DNA of 32,654 nucleotides, from NCBI GenBank assembly GCA_030066595.1, contig JASJBI010000014.1, positions 1 through 32,654 of the forward strand, written 5' to 3'. Source of the DNA: Alphaproteobacteria bacterium (GTDB lineage Bacteria; Pseudomonadota; Alphaproteobacteria; JAJFFI01). Below are positions 1 through 8,624 of the stretch, piece by piece. A model generated the notes under the pieces. The model did no database searches and had not been told where the DNA came from. It saw only the letters and a list, made by a program, of their open reading frames with translations. Made by a program: the position numbers and the translations under genes. Positions within the stretch are counted from its first letter, which is position 1, and each line of letters starts with the position of its first letter.

Positions 1-735
1 GACAGCCAGGTCTGCAAGTGGAACATCGACAAGGCGATCCGGGCGTTCAAGGGCGAGGACGTGGACCCGATCGAGGAGAAGGTCGACGTGCAGTACCAGC
101 CCGGCCACAATCATACCTCGATGGGCGAGACCAAAGAAGCGGACGGCAAGTGGCTGGTGTCGCTCAACAAGTTCTCCAAGGACCGGTTCCTCAACGTCGG
201 GCCGCTCAAGCCCGAGAACGAGCAGCTCATCGACATCACCGGAAGCGAGATGAAGGTGGTGCACGACGGCCCGACCTTCGCCGAGCCGCACGACTGCATC
301 ATCGTGCATCGCTCGAAGGTCAACCCGCGCCACATCTTCGAGCGCACGGACCCGATGTGGGAGGAGGCGCGCAAGTGGGCCAAGGAGGACAACGTCGTCC
401 TGGAAGAGGCAGAAGACGTCATCCGCAAGGGCGAGAACAAGGTCCGCGTCTACATGTACTCGCAGGCGCCGGAGTTCAGCCTGGAGAAGTTCACCGTGAA
501 GCAGGGCGACGAGGTGACCATCGTGATCACCAATATCGATGACGTGGAAGACCTGACCCACGGCCTCACTCTGGCCAACTACGGCATCGCCTTCGAGGTC
601 GCGCCGCAGGCGACGGCCTCGGTGACCTTCGTCGCCGACCGGCCGGGCGTCCACTGGTTCTACTGCCAGTGGTTCTGCCACGCCCTGCACATGGAGATGC
701 GCGGCCGCATGTTCGTGGAGCCGCGAGCCGCGTGA
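1..735 (+). CDS. nosZ: Nitrous oxide reductase, C-terminal part (5' end outside window)
   Basis: The reading frame is open from base 1, so this is the last 244 residues of a protein of about 640. NosZ reduces N2O to N2 in the periplasm using the CuZ and CuA copper centres. The last third is a cupredoxin domain. Its CuA motif C-x3-C-x3-H-x2-M is complete, with Cys codons at 664 and 676, His at 688 and Met at 697. The part before it is the end of the seven-bladed propeller domain that carries CuZ. The stop TGA overlaps the nosD start (TGATG), so the two genes are translationally coupled. The clustering with nosDFYLX points to a clade I, Tat-exported enzyme, but the signal peptide and promoter lie upstream of the window. 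Confidence 0.97.
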   Translation, partial: DSQVCKWNIDKAIRAFKGEDVDPIEEKVDVQYQPGHNHTSMGETKEADGKWLVSLNKFSKDRFLNVGPLKPENEQLIDITGSEMKVVHDGPTFAEPHDCIIVHRSKVNPRHIFERTDPMWEEARKWAKEDNVVLEEAEDVIRKGENKVRVYMYSQAPEFSLEKFTVKQGDEVTIVITNIDDVEDLTHGLTLANYGIAFEVAPQATASVTFVADRPGVHWFYCQWFCHALHMEMRGRMFVEPRAA

Positions 736-2036
736 TGCGACCGGGAGGCGAAAACGCAAGGCGAGCGGCCGTGGCCGGCCTAATGCTGGCCGCGGCGCTC
801 GGCTTGGCCTCCGGGGCCGCACATGCGGCCCGGTGGGAGGTTCGGCCGGGGCCGGGCGCGCTGGCGGCCGCCATCGCGGCCGCCGACCCCGGCGACGTGT
901 TGCGTCTCGCCCCCGGGGTTCATGAGGGCGGCGTGACCATCGACCGGCCCCTGACCATCGAAGGCAACGGTCAGGCCATCGTGGATGGCGGTGGCGCGGG
1001 CCGGGTTCTAGTCGTGGCGGCGCCCGACGTGGCCGTGCGCGGTCTAACGATCCGGGGCTCTGGAGCGCGCCTCGAGACCGAGGACAGCGGCGTCTTCGTC
1101 ACCAAGGCCGGCGCGCGGGCGCGCATCGAGAACAACCGCCTCGAGCGAAACCTGATCGGCGTCTTTCTCAAGGGGCCGAAGGAAGCGGTGGTGCGCGGCA
1201 ACACCATCGTCGGCCGCAGCGACCTGCGCATGAACGAACGCGGCAACGGCGTCCAGTTGTGGAACACGCCCGGCTCGATCGTCGCGGAGAACGACATCCG
1301 CTATGGCCGGGACGGCATCTTCGTCACCACCAGTGCCCGGAATGTCTTCCGGGACAACCGGTTCCGCACGCTGCGCTTCGCCATCCACTACATGTACGCC
1401 AACGACAGCGAGGTCACGGGCAACGTCTCGATCGGCAACCATGTGGGCTATGCGCTGATGTTCTCGCACCGGCTGAAGGTCGAAGGCAATCTGTCCCAGG
1501 GCGATCGCGACCACGGGTTCCTGCTCAACTACGGCAACGGCTATCTGATCCGGAACAACGTGGTGCGCGACGGCGGCGCAAAGTGCGTCTTCATCTACAA
1601 TTCCAACAAGAACCGGCTGCAGGACAACTGGTTCGAGGGCTGCGGCATCGGGGTTCACTTCACCGCCGGATCCGAGCGCAACGAGATCCAGGGCAATGCC
1701 TTCGTCGGAAACCGGACCCAGGTGAAATATGTCGGCACCCGGGATCTCGACTGGTCGGCCGGCGGACGCGGCAACTACTGGAGCGACAATCCGGCGTTCG
1801 ACCTGAACGGCGACGGGATCGCCGACACGCCCTACCGGCCGAACGACGTGGTCGACCGCGTCGTCTGGGTGCATCCCACGGCCAAGCTGCTGCTGAACAG
1901 CCCGGCGGTGCAGATGCTGCGCTGGGCCCAGTCCGAGTTTCCGGCGCTGCATCCCGGGGGCGTGGTGGACTCCGCACCCCTGATGCGGCCGCCCGATATC
2001 CCCGGCTTGTCAACCGATGGGGAGACTCAGGGATGA
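735..2036 (+). CDS. nosD: NosD, periplasmic copper-site maturation protein
   Basis: A 433-residue protein of the NosD family (right-handed beta-helix, CASH repeats). In known systems NosD works with the NosFY ABC transporter to build the CuZ [4Cu:2S] cluster of NosZ in the periplasm. The N-terminus is a typical signal peptide: a basic start, a hydrophobic core ending in ASGAAHA at about residue 31, then the mature protein. The body shows repeated short beta-helix turns (for example NNRLERN, GNTIVG, NNVVRDGG, GNAFVGN) and a GNYWSDN motif near residue 350. The start at 735 was chosen because it overlaps the nosZ stop; an in-frame start at 669 would lie inside nosZ. The end overlaps nosF by 4 bases (ATGA). 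Confidence 0.95.
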   Translation: MRPGGENARRAAVAGLMLAAALGLASGAAHAARWEVRPGPGALAAAIAAADPGDVLRLAPGVHEGGVTIDRPLTIEGNGQAIVDGGGAGRVLVVAAPDVAVRGLTIRGSGARLETEDSGVFVTKAGARARIENNRLERNLIGVFLKGPKEAVVRGNTIVGRSDLRMNERGNGVQLWNTPGSIVAENDIRYGRDGIFVTTSARNVFRDNRFRTLRFAIHYMYANDSEVTGNVSIGNHVGYALMFSHRLKVEGNLSQGDRDHGFLLNYGNGYLIRNNVVRDGGAKCVFIYNSNKNRLQDNWFEGCGIGVHFTAGSERNEIQGNAFVGNRTQVKYVGTRDLDWSAGGRGNYWSDNPAFDLNGDGIADTPYRPNDVVDRVVWVHPTAKLLLNSPAVQMLRWAQSEFPALHPGGVVDSAPLMRPPDIPGLSTDGETQG

Positions 2037-2965
2037 CCGGCCCGGCCTTCCAGCTTCAGTCCGTGTCGAAGCGCTATGGCGCCACCGAAGCCGTGCGCTC
2101 GGTGAGCCTCTCGGCCGCGCGGGGCGAGTGCGTCGCCTTGCTGGGCCACAACGGCGCCGGCAAGACCACGCTGATCAAGCTGATGCTCGGCCTGACCGAT
2201 CGCGACAGCGGCAGCGTCTCGGTCCTGGGCGCCGATCCCCGCACCCACGCGGCGATCGCGATCCGCGGCCGGATCGGCTTCCTGCCCGAGAACGTGGCCT
2301 TCCACGGCACCATGACCGGCCGGGAGGTGCTGGCCTTCTATGCCCGGCTGAAGGGCGTCGCGCTCGCCGAATGCGAGCCGCTGCTCGACCGCGTCGGGTT
2401 GGTCGAGGCGGGCGCGCATCGGTTGAAGACCTACTCGAAGGGCATGCGCCAAAGGCTCGGCCTGGCGCAGGCGTTGCTCGGCCAGCCGCAGCTCATGGTG
2501 CTGGACGAGCCGACGACCGGCCTCGATCCCCTGCTGCGCCGCCGCTTCTACGAGATCGTCCGCGAGCTGCGCGAAGGCGGAACCACGGTGGTGCTGTCCT
2601 CGCACATGCTGACCGAGCTCGAAGCGCGCACCGACCGGGCCGTCATCCTGCGGAACGGACGCGTCGTCGCGGACGGCGGCCTGTCCGAACTGCGCCGGGC
2701 GGCGGGCCTGCCGGCGCATGTCCACATCCGCGTCGCCCAGGGACCGCCGGCCGATGTCGTGGCCCGCGTCGGCGGCGCCGAGCTCATGCAGGTGAACGGA
2801 CGCACGGCCAGCTTCACCTGCCCGATCGACCAGAAGATCCCGGTGCTGCGCCGTCTGGCCGATCCCGCGCTCGCGGTGGAGGATTTCGATATCGAGCTGC
2901 CGACGCTCGAAGAGGTGTATGCCCATTTCAGCGAACGGGAGGACTCGCCATGCGGGCCGTCCTGA
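2033..2965 (+). CDS. nosF: NosF, ABC transporter ATP-binding subunit
   Basis: A 310-residue cytoplasmic ATPase that energises the NosFY transporter. This transporter is thought to supply a sulfur species, with NosD, for assembly of the CuZ centre. Walker A (GHNGAGKT) is at residues 38-45, the signature YSKGMRQR lies mid-protein, and Walker B LMVLDEPTTGLDP follows. An H-loop (LSSHML) is also present. After the ATPase core, from about residue 220, comes the roughly 90-residue C-terminal extension usual for NosF. The ATG at 2033 overlaps the nosD stop and follows a purine-rich GGGGAGACTCAGGG. The 3' end overlaps nosY by 16 bases. Confidence 0.95.
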   Translation: MTGPAFQLQSVSKRYGATEAVRSVSLSAARGECVALLGHNGAGKTTLIKLMLGLTDRDSGSVSVLGADPRTHAAIAIRGRIGFLPENVAFHGTMTGREVLAFYARLKGVALAECEPLLDRVGLVEAGAHRLKTYSKGMRQRLGLAQALLGQPQLMVLDEPTTGLDPLLRRRFYEIVRELREGGTTVVLSSHMLTELEARTDRAVILRNGRVVADGGLSELRRAAGLPAHVHIRVAQGPPADVVARVGGAELMQVNGRTASFTCPIDQKIPVLRRLADPALAVEDFDIELPTLEEVYAHFSEREDSPCGPS

Positions 2966-3780
2966 CCATCGCCGGGCGGGAGATCCGCGAGGGCATCCGC
3001 GACCGCTGGGTCCTGGCCGCGACCCTGCTCTTGGCCGTCCTCGCCCTGGCGCTGGCGCTGCTCGGCAGCGCGCCGGTCGGCGCCGTCAAGGCGAGCGGCC
3101 TCTCGGTCACGGTGGTCAGCCTGGCGAGTCTGAGTGTGTATCTCGTCCCGCTGATCGCGCTGTTGCTGTCCTACGAGACGGTGATCGGCGAGATCGAGCG
3201 CGGCACACTTATGTTGCTGCTGGCCTATCCGGTGGCGCGCTGGCAGATCATCCTGGGCAAGTTCGCGGGCCACGCCGTGATCCTCGCCTGCGCCGCCCTG
3301 GTCGGGTTCGGCGGGGCGGGACTCGCCGTCGCCGCGATCGGCTCGGACTGGCAGGCCGGCGCCTGGCTTTCCTTTGCCTCGATGGTCGCGAGCTCGGTGC
3401 TGCTCGGCGCCGTGTTCCTCGGCCTCGGCTATCTGGTCAGCGCGCTCGCCCGCGAACGGGGTACGGCGGCGGGCCTGGCCATCGCCGTCTGGCTGGTCAT
3501 CGTGGTCCTCTATGACCTGGCTCTCTTGGGCGTCCTGGTCCTGGACGAGGGCCAAGTGATCGACGCCAGCCTGCTTCCCTATCTGCTGATGCTCAACCCC
3601 GCCGACAGCTACCGCCTGGTGAGCCTCGCGGGCTCCGAGCAGGTCCGGGTGTTGTCCGGTCTCGCGAGCGTGGCGCCGGGCCAGGCCTTTTCCCCCATCG
3701 TGCCGCTGGCGATGCTGTTCGCCTGGGTCGCCGCGCCCCTGGCGCTTGCCGCGGCGGTTTTCCAGAGACGGGAGGTATAG
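2950..3780 (+). CDS. nosY: NosY, ABC transporter permease
   Basis: A 276-residue integral membrane protein, the permease partner of NosF. Six hydrophobic segments can be seen: about residues 18-38, 50-75, 105-130, 140-165, 175-200 and 245-270. Between the second and third lies YETVIGEIERGTL, the charged coupling-type motif of NosY and other ABC-2 permeases, followed by AYPVARWQIILGKF. The ATG at 2950 lies inside the end of nosF and follows GGGAGGACTCGCC, a good ribosome binding site. The length matches the family (about 275). The C-terminus ends in a short basic tail (QRREV), as expected for a cytoplasmic end. Confidence 0.94.
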   Translation: MRAVLTIAGREIREGIRDRWVLAATLLLAVLALALALLGSAPVGAVKASGLSVTVVSLASLSVYLVPLIALLLSYETVIGEIERGTLMLLLAYPVARWQIILGKFAGHAVILACAALVGFGGAGLAVAAIGSDWQAGAWLSFASMVASSVLLGAVFLGLGYLVSALARERGTAAGLAIAVWLVIVVLYDLALLGVLVLDEGQVIDASLLPYLLMLNPADSYRLVSLAGSEQVRVLSGLASVAPGQAFSPIVPLAMLFAWVAAPLALAAAVFQRREV

Positions 3781-3785
3781 GGTCG

Positions 3786-4403
3786 ATGCGCATCATGACC
3801 GCCCTCCTGGCCCTGCTGCTGGTCGCCGCGCTTGCCGGATGCGGCGAGGACGAGGTGGCCGAGGCGCCGCCGCCGCAGGAGCTGACCCGCGAAGCGACCG
3901 GCCACTATTGCGGCATGATCGTCGCCGATCACCGCGGACCGAAGGGCCAGATCCATCTGGCCGGCACGGACCAGCCGGTCTGGTTCTCCTCCGTCCGCGA
4001 CACGCTCGCCTTCACCCGGCTGCCCGAGGAGCCCAAGACCATCCGCGCCATTTATGTGAACGACATGGGGCGGGCGAGCTGGGACGCCCCCGAGAGCGGC
4101 ACCTGGATCGAGGCGCGACAGGCCTGGTATGTGATCGGCAGCGCGCGCCGCGGCGGCATGGGTGCGCCCGAGACGGTGCCCTTCGCTGAGAAGACCGCGG
4201 CGGAGCGCTTTGCCGCCGCCCACGGCGGCCGGGTCGTGGCCTTCGCGGACATCCCGGACGAATTCATCCTCGGCGATGCGGGCGCGCCGCAAACCAGCGA
4301 GGGTATGGGCCACATGGATCATGGCACAGCAACCGAACACCAGGGACATGCGCCGGGCATGTCCCATGACGGGCAGCAGATGCAGGACGGAGGCCGCGAA
4401 TGA
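3786..4403 (+). CDS. nosL: NosL, copper-binding lipoprotein chaperone for N2O reductase
   Basis: A 205-residue outer-membrane-type lipoprotein. NosL binds Cu(I) and delivers it to apo-NosZ. The signal peptide ends in the lipobox LAGC, with the lipidated Cys at residue 19. The family hallmark follows: YCGMIVADHRGPKGQIHLAG, then the segment with WFSSVRDTLAF. The last 35 residues are rich in His and Met (MGHMDHG, EHQGHAPGMSHD, QQMQDGG), which looks like an extra copper-binding tail. A GGGAGG ribosome site sits in the end of nosY. The stop overlaps the nosX start by 4 bases. An ATG at 3795 is a possible alternative start. Confidence 0.93.
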   Translation: MRIMTALLALLLVAALAGCGEDEVAEAPPPQELTREATGHYCGMIVADHRGPKGQIHLAGTDQPVWFSSVRDTLAFTRLPEEPKTIRAIYVNDMGRASWDAPESGTWIEARQAWYVIGSARRGGMGAPETVPFAEKTAAERFAAAHGGRVVAFADIPDEFILGDAGAPQTSEGMGHMDHGTATEHQGHAPGMSHDGQQMQDGGRE

Positions 4404-5395
4404 CACACGGGCTGACCCGCAGACGGTTCATCGCCGTCGCCGGTGCCGCCGCCGGGCTGGCGACGGCGGGACCCGGCCGGGCGGCCGAAGCGCCGGCGGC
4501 CCGGCGCTGGCGCGGGGTGGCGCTGGGCGCGCCCGCCGAGATCACCCTCTATCATCCCGACGCGGCCGTCGCGGACCGGCTGATCCGGCTGTGCCGCAAC
4601 GAGATCGCGCGGCTCGAGCGGGTCTTCAGCCTGTACCGGGCGGACTCCGCCCTCTCGGCGCTGAACCGGGACGGGGCGCTGCCCGACCCGCCCCTCGATC
4701 TGGTCCGGCTCATGGGCGACAGCCTGGCTTTCGCCGAACTGACCCGAGGGGCCTTCGACCCCACGGTGCAGCCGCTCTGGCGGCTCTATGCGGACCATTT
4801 CGCGCAGCCAGACGCGGACCCGGCGGGCCCATCCGACGCCGCCATCGCGGCGGCGCGGGTGCTGGTCGATCACCGCCAGGTCGCGCTCGACAGCCGCCGC
4901 ATCGCCTTCGCCCGGCCCGGCATGGCGGTCACCCTGAACGGCATCGCCCAGGGCTACATCACCGACCGGGTGGCCGATCTGCTGCGCGACAACGGCATCG
5001 CGCGGGTGATGATCGATCTGGGCGAGATCCGGGCGCTCGGCCGCCGTCCCGACGGCCGCCCCTGGCGCGTGGGCATCGCGAACCCACTCGAGCGGAACCG
5101 GACGACCGAAACCCTGGACATCGTCGACCGCGCTGTCGCCTCCTCGAGCCCGTACGGTACCCGCTTCGAGCCGACCGGCGCCTACCACCATCTCTTCGAT
5201 CCCGCGACCGGCCGCCCGCACAGCCCCTATCGCCAGGTCACGGTCACCGCCCCCCGCGCCACGGTCGCCGACGCGCTCTCGACCGCCTGCGCGATCATGC
5301 CGCCGGCCCGGACCGAGGAGACGCTGACCGGGATCGACCAGGTTGAGCTGCTGTTGACGCTGGCGGACGGCAGGCGGATTCGAAAACCGGCATAA
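4400..5395 (+). CDS. nosX: NosX, ApbE-type FAD:protein FMN transferase
   Basis: A 331-residue periplasmic flavin transferase. NosX attaches FMN to the periplasmic domain of NosR, which passes electrons to NosZ. The N-terminus has a Tat signal (RRRFIAVAG from residue 7), then a hydrophobic stretch ending near residue 30. ApbE family motifs occur in order: a YRADSALSALNRDG segment, FDPTVQPLWRLY, NGIAQGYITDRV, MIDLGEIRALG, and HHLFDPATGRPHSPY with ADALSTACAIM near the end. The start overlaps the nosL stop (ATGA), with GGAGG just before it. It is the last gene of the nos operon; a 151-bp gap follows. Having NosX supports a clade I nos cluster that uses NosR. Confidence 0.92.
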   Translation: MTHGLTRRRFIAVAGAAAGLATAGPGRAAEAPAARRWRGVALGAPAEITLYHPDAAVADRLIRLCRNEIARLERVFSLYRADSALSALNRDGALPDPPLDLVRLMGDSLAFAELTRGAFDPTVQPLWRLYADHFAQPDADPAGPSDAAIAAARVLVDHRQVALDSRRIAFARPGMAVTLNGIAQGYITDRVADLLRDNGIARVMIDLGEIRALGRRPDGRPWRVGIANPLERNRTTETLDIVDRAVASSSPYGTRFEPTGAYHHLFDPATGRPHSPYRQVTVTAPRATVADALSTACAIMPPARTEETLTGIDQVELLLTLADGRRIRKPA

Positions 5396-5546
5396 GAGCG
5401 CGCGCGGCCGACCTGCCGCACAGCCCACGATAGAATTGAACGCACATGGGCGAAGAGTGCTCTAGAATGCAAGGTGGCCGGGACGGGCCTATCACGAATC
5501 GCAAGTAGAAATCCAAGGGTCGCCCGTCCGGTCAAGGGAGGAAGAG

Positions 5547-5882
5547 ATGGGACTCTTCATCACGCAAGGCAATTACACCGCGCGGGCGGTGAAAGGCATG
5601 GTCGACAACCCGGAAGACAGGGCGGCGGCGGTCGCGGCCCTGATGGAGTCGGTCGGCGCCAAGCTCGTCGAGTACTACGTCACGACCGGCGAGTATGATT
5701 TCCTGGTCGTATCCGAAGGCGACAACGTGACGGACGTGCTGGCCGGATTGATGGTTGCCGGAGCGACGGGCACGGTCACGAATCTCAAGACCGTCCAGGC
5801 GCTCACGACGGCGGACGCCAAGGTCGCCATGGAAAGGGCTCAGGCCGCCCGTGCGAGCTTCCGGCCGGCCGGCGGCGGCTGA
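5547..5882 (+). CDS. GYD-domain protein
   Basis: A 111-residue soluble protein with no signal peptide. It matches the GYD family (PF08734), small alpha/beta proteins named for a Gly-Tyr-Asp motif. Here the motif is TTGEYDFLVVSEGDN at about residues 48-62. The function of the family is not known. The start has a strong GGGAGGAAGAG site just upstream. The last 20 residues are Ala-rich and basic and probably flexible. It lies 151 bp after nosX on the same strand. I see no clear terminator between them, so read-through from the nos operon is possible but unproven. Confidence 0.85.
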   Translation: MGLFITQGNYTARAVKGMVDNPEDRAAAVAALMESVGAKLVEYYVTTGEYDFLVVSEGDNVTDVLAGLMVAGATGTVTNLKTVQALTTADAKVAMERAQAARASFRPAGGG

Positions 5883-6031
5883 ACGACACGGCGTTCGACC
5901 GCCGGTTGCCCGCGACGGCGTAGCTCAGGGGACGGCACTGAAAGTGGTTACCAACCGCCCGGCATTGCGCGGCGGGCGATCATCCTGCGCGCCGGAAACA
6001 GGCGATTGTCGGCGGATCTGCGGAGAAAGAT

Positions 6032-6107
6032 TGGTGGAGCCGAGGGGAGTCGAACCCCTGACCTCGACATTGCGAACGTCGCGCTCTCCCAACTGAGCTA
6101 CGGCCCC
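6032..6107 (-). tRNA. tRNA-Ala (anticodon CGC)
   Basis: A complete 76-nt cloverleaf read on the minus strand. The acceptor stem GGGGCCG/CGGCTCC contains the G3:U70 wobble pair that marks tRNA-Ala. The D arm is GCTC/GAGC. The anticodon stem is CGACG/TGTCG with loop TTCGCAA, giving anticodon CGC (reads GCG). The T arm is AGGGG/CCCCT with loop TTCGACT. The discriminator is A and the 3' CCA is encoded in the gene. It is a single tRNA between convergent-facing protein genes, with no integrase nearby. Confidence 0.97.
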
Positions 6108-6286
6108 ACGGGATGCGTCGGAACCCGGCGGCGCCGGGCCCCAAGGCGCGCCGATAATGTGGGGAGCCTCCGGCCCGTGTCAAGCGGCGGGGCGGGCGCA
6201 GGGCCCTCACCGGCCGCCTCTTGCGCGGGCATCGGGCACGGGATAGGGTCTTGCCGCCCTCCGGACGTCTTGGCAAGGGTCCCGCC

Positions 6287-6586
6287 ATGCAATCCCTCTT
6301 CGGGATCGTCGATCTCGTTCTCGAACTCTATATCTGGTGCCTGATCATCTATGTGGTGATGAGCTGGCTCATCGCCTTCAACGTGATCAACACCTACAAC
6401 CGGTTCGTCTCGATGGTGGTCAACTTCCTGTACCAGATCACCGAACCGCCGCTCAGGCCGATCCGCCGGGTGCTGCCGAATGTCGGGGGGATCGACCTGT
6501 CGCCGCTGGCGCTCGTGCTGATCATCATCCTGATCCGCAGCCTGTTGCGCGAGTATGGGCTGATCGGCTCGTACCGGGTTGGCTGA
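6287..6586 (+). CDS. YggT family membrane protein
   Basis: A 99-residue inner-membrane protein. Two hydrophobic segments (about residues 8-30 and 70-90) flank a loop with the YggT signature: TEPPLRPIRRVLP followed by GGIDLSPLALV. Its exact role is unknown; relatives have been linked to osmotic stress and to cell or chloroplast division. The ATG at 6287 is preferred over an upstream in-frame start at 6221 because the protein then begins with the family's usual MQSLFGIVDLVLELY. The 3' end overlaps the next gene, a DUF167 protein, by 8 bases. The yggT-yggU order is widely conserved. Confidence 0.9.
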   Translation: MQSLFGIVDLVLELYIWCLIIYVVMSWLIAFNVINTYNRFVSMVVNFLYQITEPPLRPIRRVLPNVGGIDLSPLALVLIIILIRSLLREYGLIGSYRVG

Positions 6587-6911
6587 GCCTGGCTCGCCCT
6601 TCCGGGCGGGCGCGGATGGCGTTCGGATCGCCGTGCGCGTCACACCCAAGGCCCGACACACCCGAATCGGCGGCCTCGCCGCGGATGCCGACGGGCGCGG
6701 GATGCTCAAGGCCGCGGTCACGGCGGCTCCCGAGGACGGCAAGGCCAACGCCGCGCTGATCCGGCTCCTGGCCAAGGAGTGGGGCGTCGCCAAGACGCAG
6801 ATTTCCGTCGCCAGCGGCGTAACCGACCGGCGCAAGATCCTCCATCTCAAGGGCGACCCCGAGGCGCTCATGGCGCGTCTCAACAGCTGGATGGACGGCC
6901 TGCATGGCTAA
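6579..6911 (+). CDS. DUF167 (YggU) family protein
   Basis: A 110-residue cytoplasmic protein of the DUF167/UPF0235 family. The hallmark residues are present: [14 protein letters not shown] near the N-terminus, then [24 protein letters not shown], and [16 protein letters not shown]. The biochemical function is not known. The predicted start is a TTG at 6579 inside the end of yggT. This is an unusual start codon, but translational coupling makes it plausible; no in-frame ATG gives the full domain. The stop overlaps the folD ATG region by 8 bases, so yggT, yggU and folD form one operon. Confidence 0.86.
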   Translation: MAEPGSPFRAGADGVRIAVRVTPKARHTRIGGLAADADGRGMLKAAVTAAPEDGKANAALIRLLAKEWGVAKTQISVASGVTDRRKILHLKGDPEALMARLNSWMDGLHG

Positions 6912-7791
6912 GGCCGAGATCATCGACGGCAAAGCCTTCGCGGCGGGACTGCGCGCGCGCATCGGCGCGGAGGTCAAGGCGCTCGGCGGTGCGCACGGCC
7001 TGACCCCGGGCGTCGCCGTGGTGCTGGTGGGCGACGACCCGGCGAGCCAGGTCTATGTGCGCAACAAGAGCCGCCAGGCCCAGGACACCGGCATGCAGTC
7101 CTTCATCCACCGACTGCCGGCGGACACGTCCCAGGACGCGCTCCTGGTGCAGATCGACCAGCTCAACCGGGACCCCGCGGTCAACGGCATTCTGGTCCAG
7201 CTGCCGCTGCCCGATCAGATCGACGAAGCCGCGGTGCTCGGCGCGCTCGATCCGGCCAAGGACGTGGACGGCTTCCATCCCATGAATGTCGGCCGGCTGG
7301 TCAGCGGCGCCGACGGCACGGTGCCCTGCACGCCCCTCGGCTGCCTCATGCTGCTCAAAGACCGGCTGGACTCGTTGGCGGGGCTGAAGGCGCTGGTGGT
7401 CGGCCGCTCCAACATCGTCGGCAAGCCGATGGCGAGCCTCCTGCTGCGGGAAAGCTGCACGATCACCATCGCCCACTCCCGCACCCGCGATCTGGCCGGC
7501 GAGTGCCGTCAGGCGGACATCCTGGTCGCCGCCGTCGGCCAGCCGGAGATGGTCAAGGGCGACTGGATCAAGCCCGGCGCCACGGTGATCGATGTCGGCA
7601 TCAACCGCATCGATGCGGGCGGCGGCAAGACCCGGATCGTCGGCGACGTGGACTTCGCCGAGGCGGTCAAGACCGCAGGCGCGATCACGCCGGTGCCCGG
7701 CGGCGTCGGCCCCATGACCATCGCCTGCCTGCTGCTCAACACGCTCTCCGCCGCCTGCCGCCAGCACGACCTGCCGGCGCCGACGGTCTGA
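6904..7791 (+). CDS. folD: Bifunctional methylene-THF dehydrogenase / methenyl-THF cyclohydrolase
   Basis: A 295-residue cytoplasmic enzyme that interconverts 5,10-methylene-, methenyl- and 10-formyl-tetrahydrofolate using NADP. FolD motifs are clear: [14 protein letters not shown] with the catalytic Lys of the YVRNKSR region near residue 55, [33 protein letters not shown], the NADP-site stretch [13 protein letters not shown], and [13 protein letters not shown] near the C-terminus. The length matches the family (about 285-300). It is the third gene of an overlapping operon with yggT and yggU. Downstream lies a long inverted-repeat element and then the convergent HIT gene. Confidence 0.97.
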   Translation: MAKAEIIDGKAFAAGLRARIGAEVKALGGAHGLTPGVAVVLVGDDPASQVYVRNKSRQAQDTGMQSFIHRLPADTSQDALLVQIDQLNRDPAVNGILVQLPLPDQIDEAAVLGALDPAKDVDGFHPMNVGRLVSGADGTVPCTPLGCLMLLKDRLDSLAGLKALVVGRSNIVGKPMASLLLRESCTITIAHSRTRDLAGECRQADILVAAVGQPEMVKGDWIKPGATVIDVGINRIDAGGGKTRIVGDVDFAEAVKTAGAITPVPGGVGPMTIACLLLNTLSAACRQHDLPAPTV

Positions 7792-7809
7792 ACGGGTTCG
7801 CCCTGCGGC

Positions 7810-7937
7810 TAGAGCGTTTTCGATTTCGATTGCATCACCGGCCCACTCCCCCACCCGGCCACCCATAGCAGCATCCTTGGGGTGGCCGGGTGGGGGAGCG
7901 GGCTGGAGCCGACTCTGTCAAAACAGAAACGGCTCTA
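7810..7937. repeat. 128-bp inverted-repeat (MITE-like) intergenic element
   Basis: Both ends begin TAGAGC(C)GTTT when read inward, and both run for about 55-58 bases to the same inner sequence CTCCCCCACCCGGCCACCC. The inner arms (7838-7864 and 7880-7906) pair over 27 bases with 2 mismatches around a 15-nt loop. The outer parts differ more. The right outer part also folds on itself (7906-7935). The element lies between the convergent folD and HIT genes. Its right-hand TAG is the stop codon of the HIT gene. It carries no ORF. It may be a palindromic repeat of the type dispersed in alphaproteobacterial genomes, but copy number cannot be judged from this window. Confidence 0.75.
7906..7935. terminator. 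Hairpin between convergent folD and HIT genes
   Basis: GAGCCG pairs with CGGCTC, and inner TCTGT pairs with ACAGA, around a small AAA-containing loop. There is no clear T-run on either side, so it is terminator-like in place rather than a classical intrinsic terminator. It lies in the right arm of the 7810-7937 element. Confidence 0.35.
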
Positions 7938-8345
7938 ATCCGCGATCCGGATCTCGGCGGCCAGCGCCTTGAGCTCGTCCAGGCTCGGCTCCTTGCGCGG
8001 CCAGGTCAGGCCGACGCCGTCGTCCTGGTGCCGCGGCAAGACATGCACATGCACATGCGGAACGGTCTGCCAGCCGGCGGGCTTGTTGGCCTGCAGGAGT
8101 GTCATTCCCTCCGGCTGGAAAGCGGCATCGACCGCCCGGGCGACTTTGGCCGCCGTCTGGAACAATGCGGTCACCAAGCCCTCGTCGAGATCGAGGATCG
8201 TCTCCGCCGGCTGCTTGGTGGCGACGATCACATGGCCCGGATTGACCTGGCCCGCATCCATGAAGGCAAAGGTGTGCGCATCCTCATAGACCTTGGCGCA
8301 TGGAATCTCCCCCGCGATGATCTTGCTGAAAACGGTTTCGGCCAT
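7935..8345 (-). CDS. HIT-family nucleotide hydrolase
   Basis: A 136-residue cytoplasmic protein of the histidine triad superfamily (HINT/Fhit-like). These enzymes hydrolyse nucleoside phosphoramidates or dinucleoside polyphosphates. The active site HVHVHVLPRH (His-x-His-x-His-x-x) is near residue 97. It is preceded by LLQANKPAGWQTVPH, and the family N-terminus FSKIIAGEIPCAKVYEDAHTFAFMD is intact. The start at 8345 follows a GGGGGAG site; a longer in-frame reading to 8507 adds 54 unrelated residues and is rejected. The TAG stop lies in the inverted-repeat element, and the gene ends normally for the family, so it does not look truncated. The substrate cannot be predicted. Confidence 0.92.
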   Translation of the reverse strand: MAETVFSKIIAGEIPCAKVYEDAHTFAFMDAGQVNPGHVIVATKQPAETILDLDEGLVTALFQTAAKVARAVDAAFQPEGMTLLQANKPAGWQTVPHVHVHVLPRHQDDGVGLTWPRKEPSLDELKALAAEIRIAD

Positions 8346-8624
8346 CTCTGCTGCTCCCCCTCTTTGCCGGATGCGCACCGGACCAAGCGACCGGTTGCGG
8401 AGCGCATCGGTTCTCGAGCCACGAGGATAGCCGAGAACGGGCTGGCCTCCCATCCGCCGAGGCAAAATATCCGACGCCTGGGTAAATCCCTCTGCCGGAG
8501 GCTGCACCGCTCAGTCGCGCAAAGGACCGGCGGTCGGACCGATCCGTATTGGAGCTCTTTCGTGTAGGATGGTGCCTTTCCAGCGTTGCCCGTGGGCAAG
8601 AGGGTTCCGGACAAGAGAGACCGC

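Noticed and set aside
5396..5546. Promoter TTGAAC...TAGAAT before the GYD gene
   Set aside because: The spacing between the two hexamers is 21 bp, too long for a normal sigma-70 promoter.
5917..5960. GGCGTAGCTCAG motif that resembles the start of a tRNA, near the real tRNA-Ala
   Set aside because: Only about ten bases match; no D-, anticodon- or T-stem can be folded from what follows. Probably chance, or a very decayed fragment.
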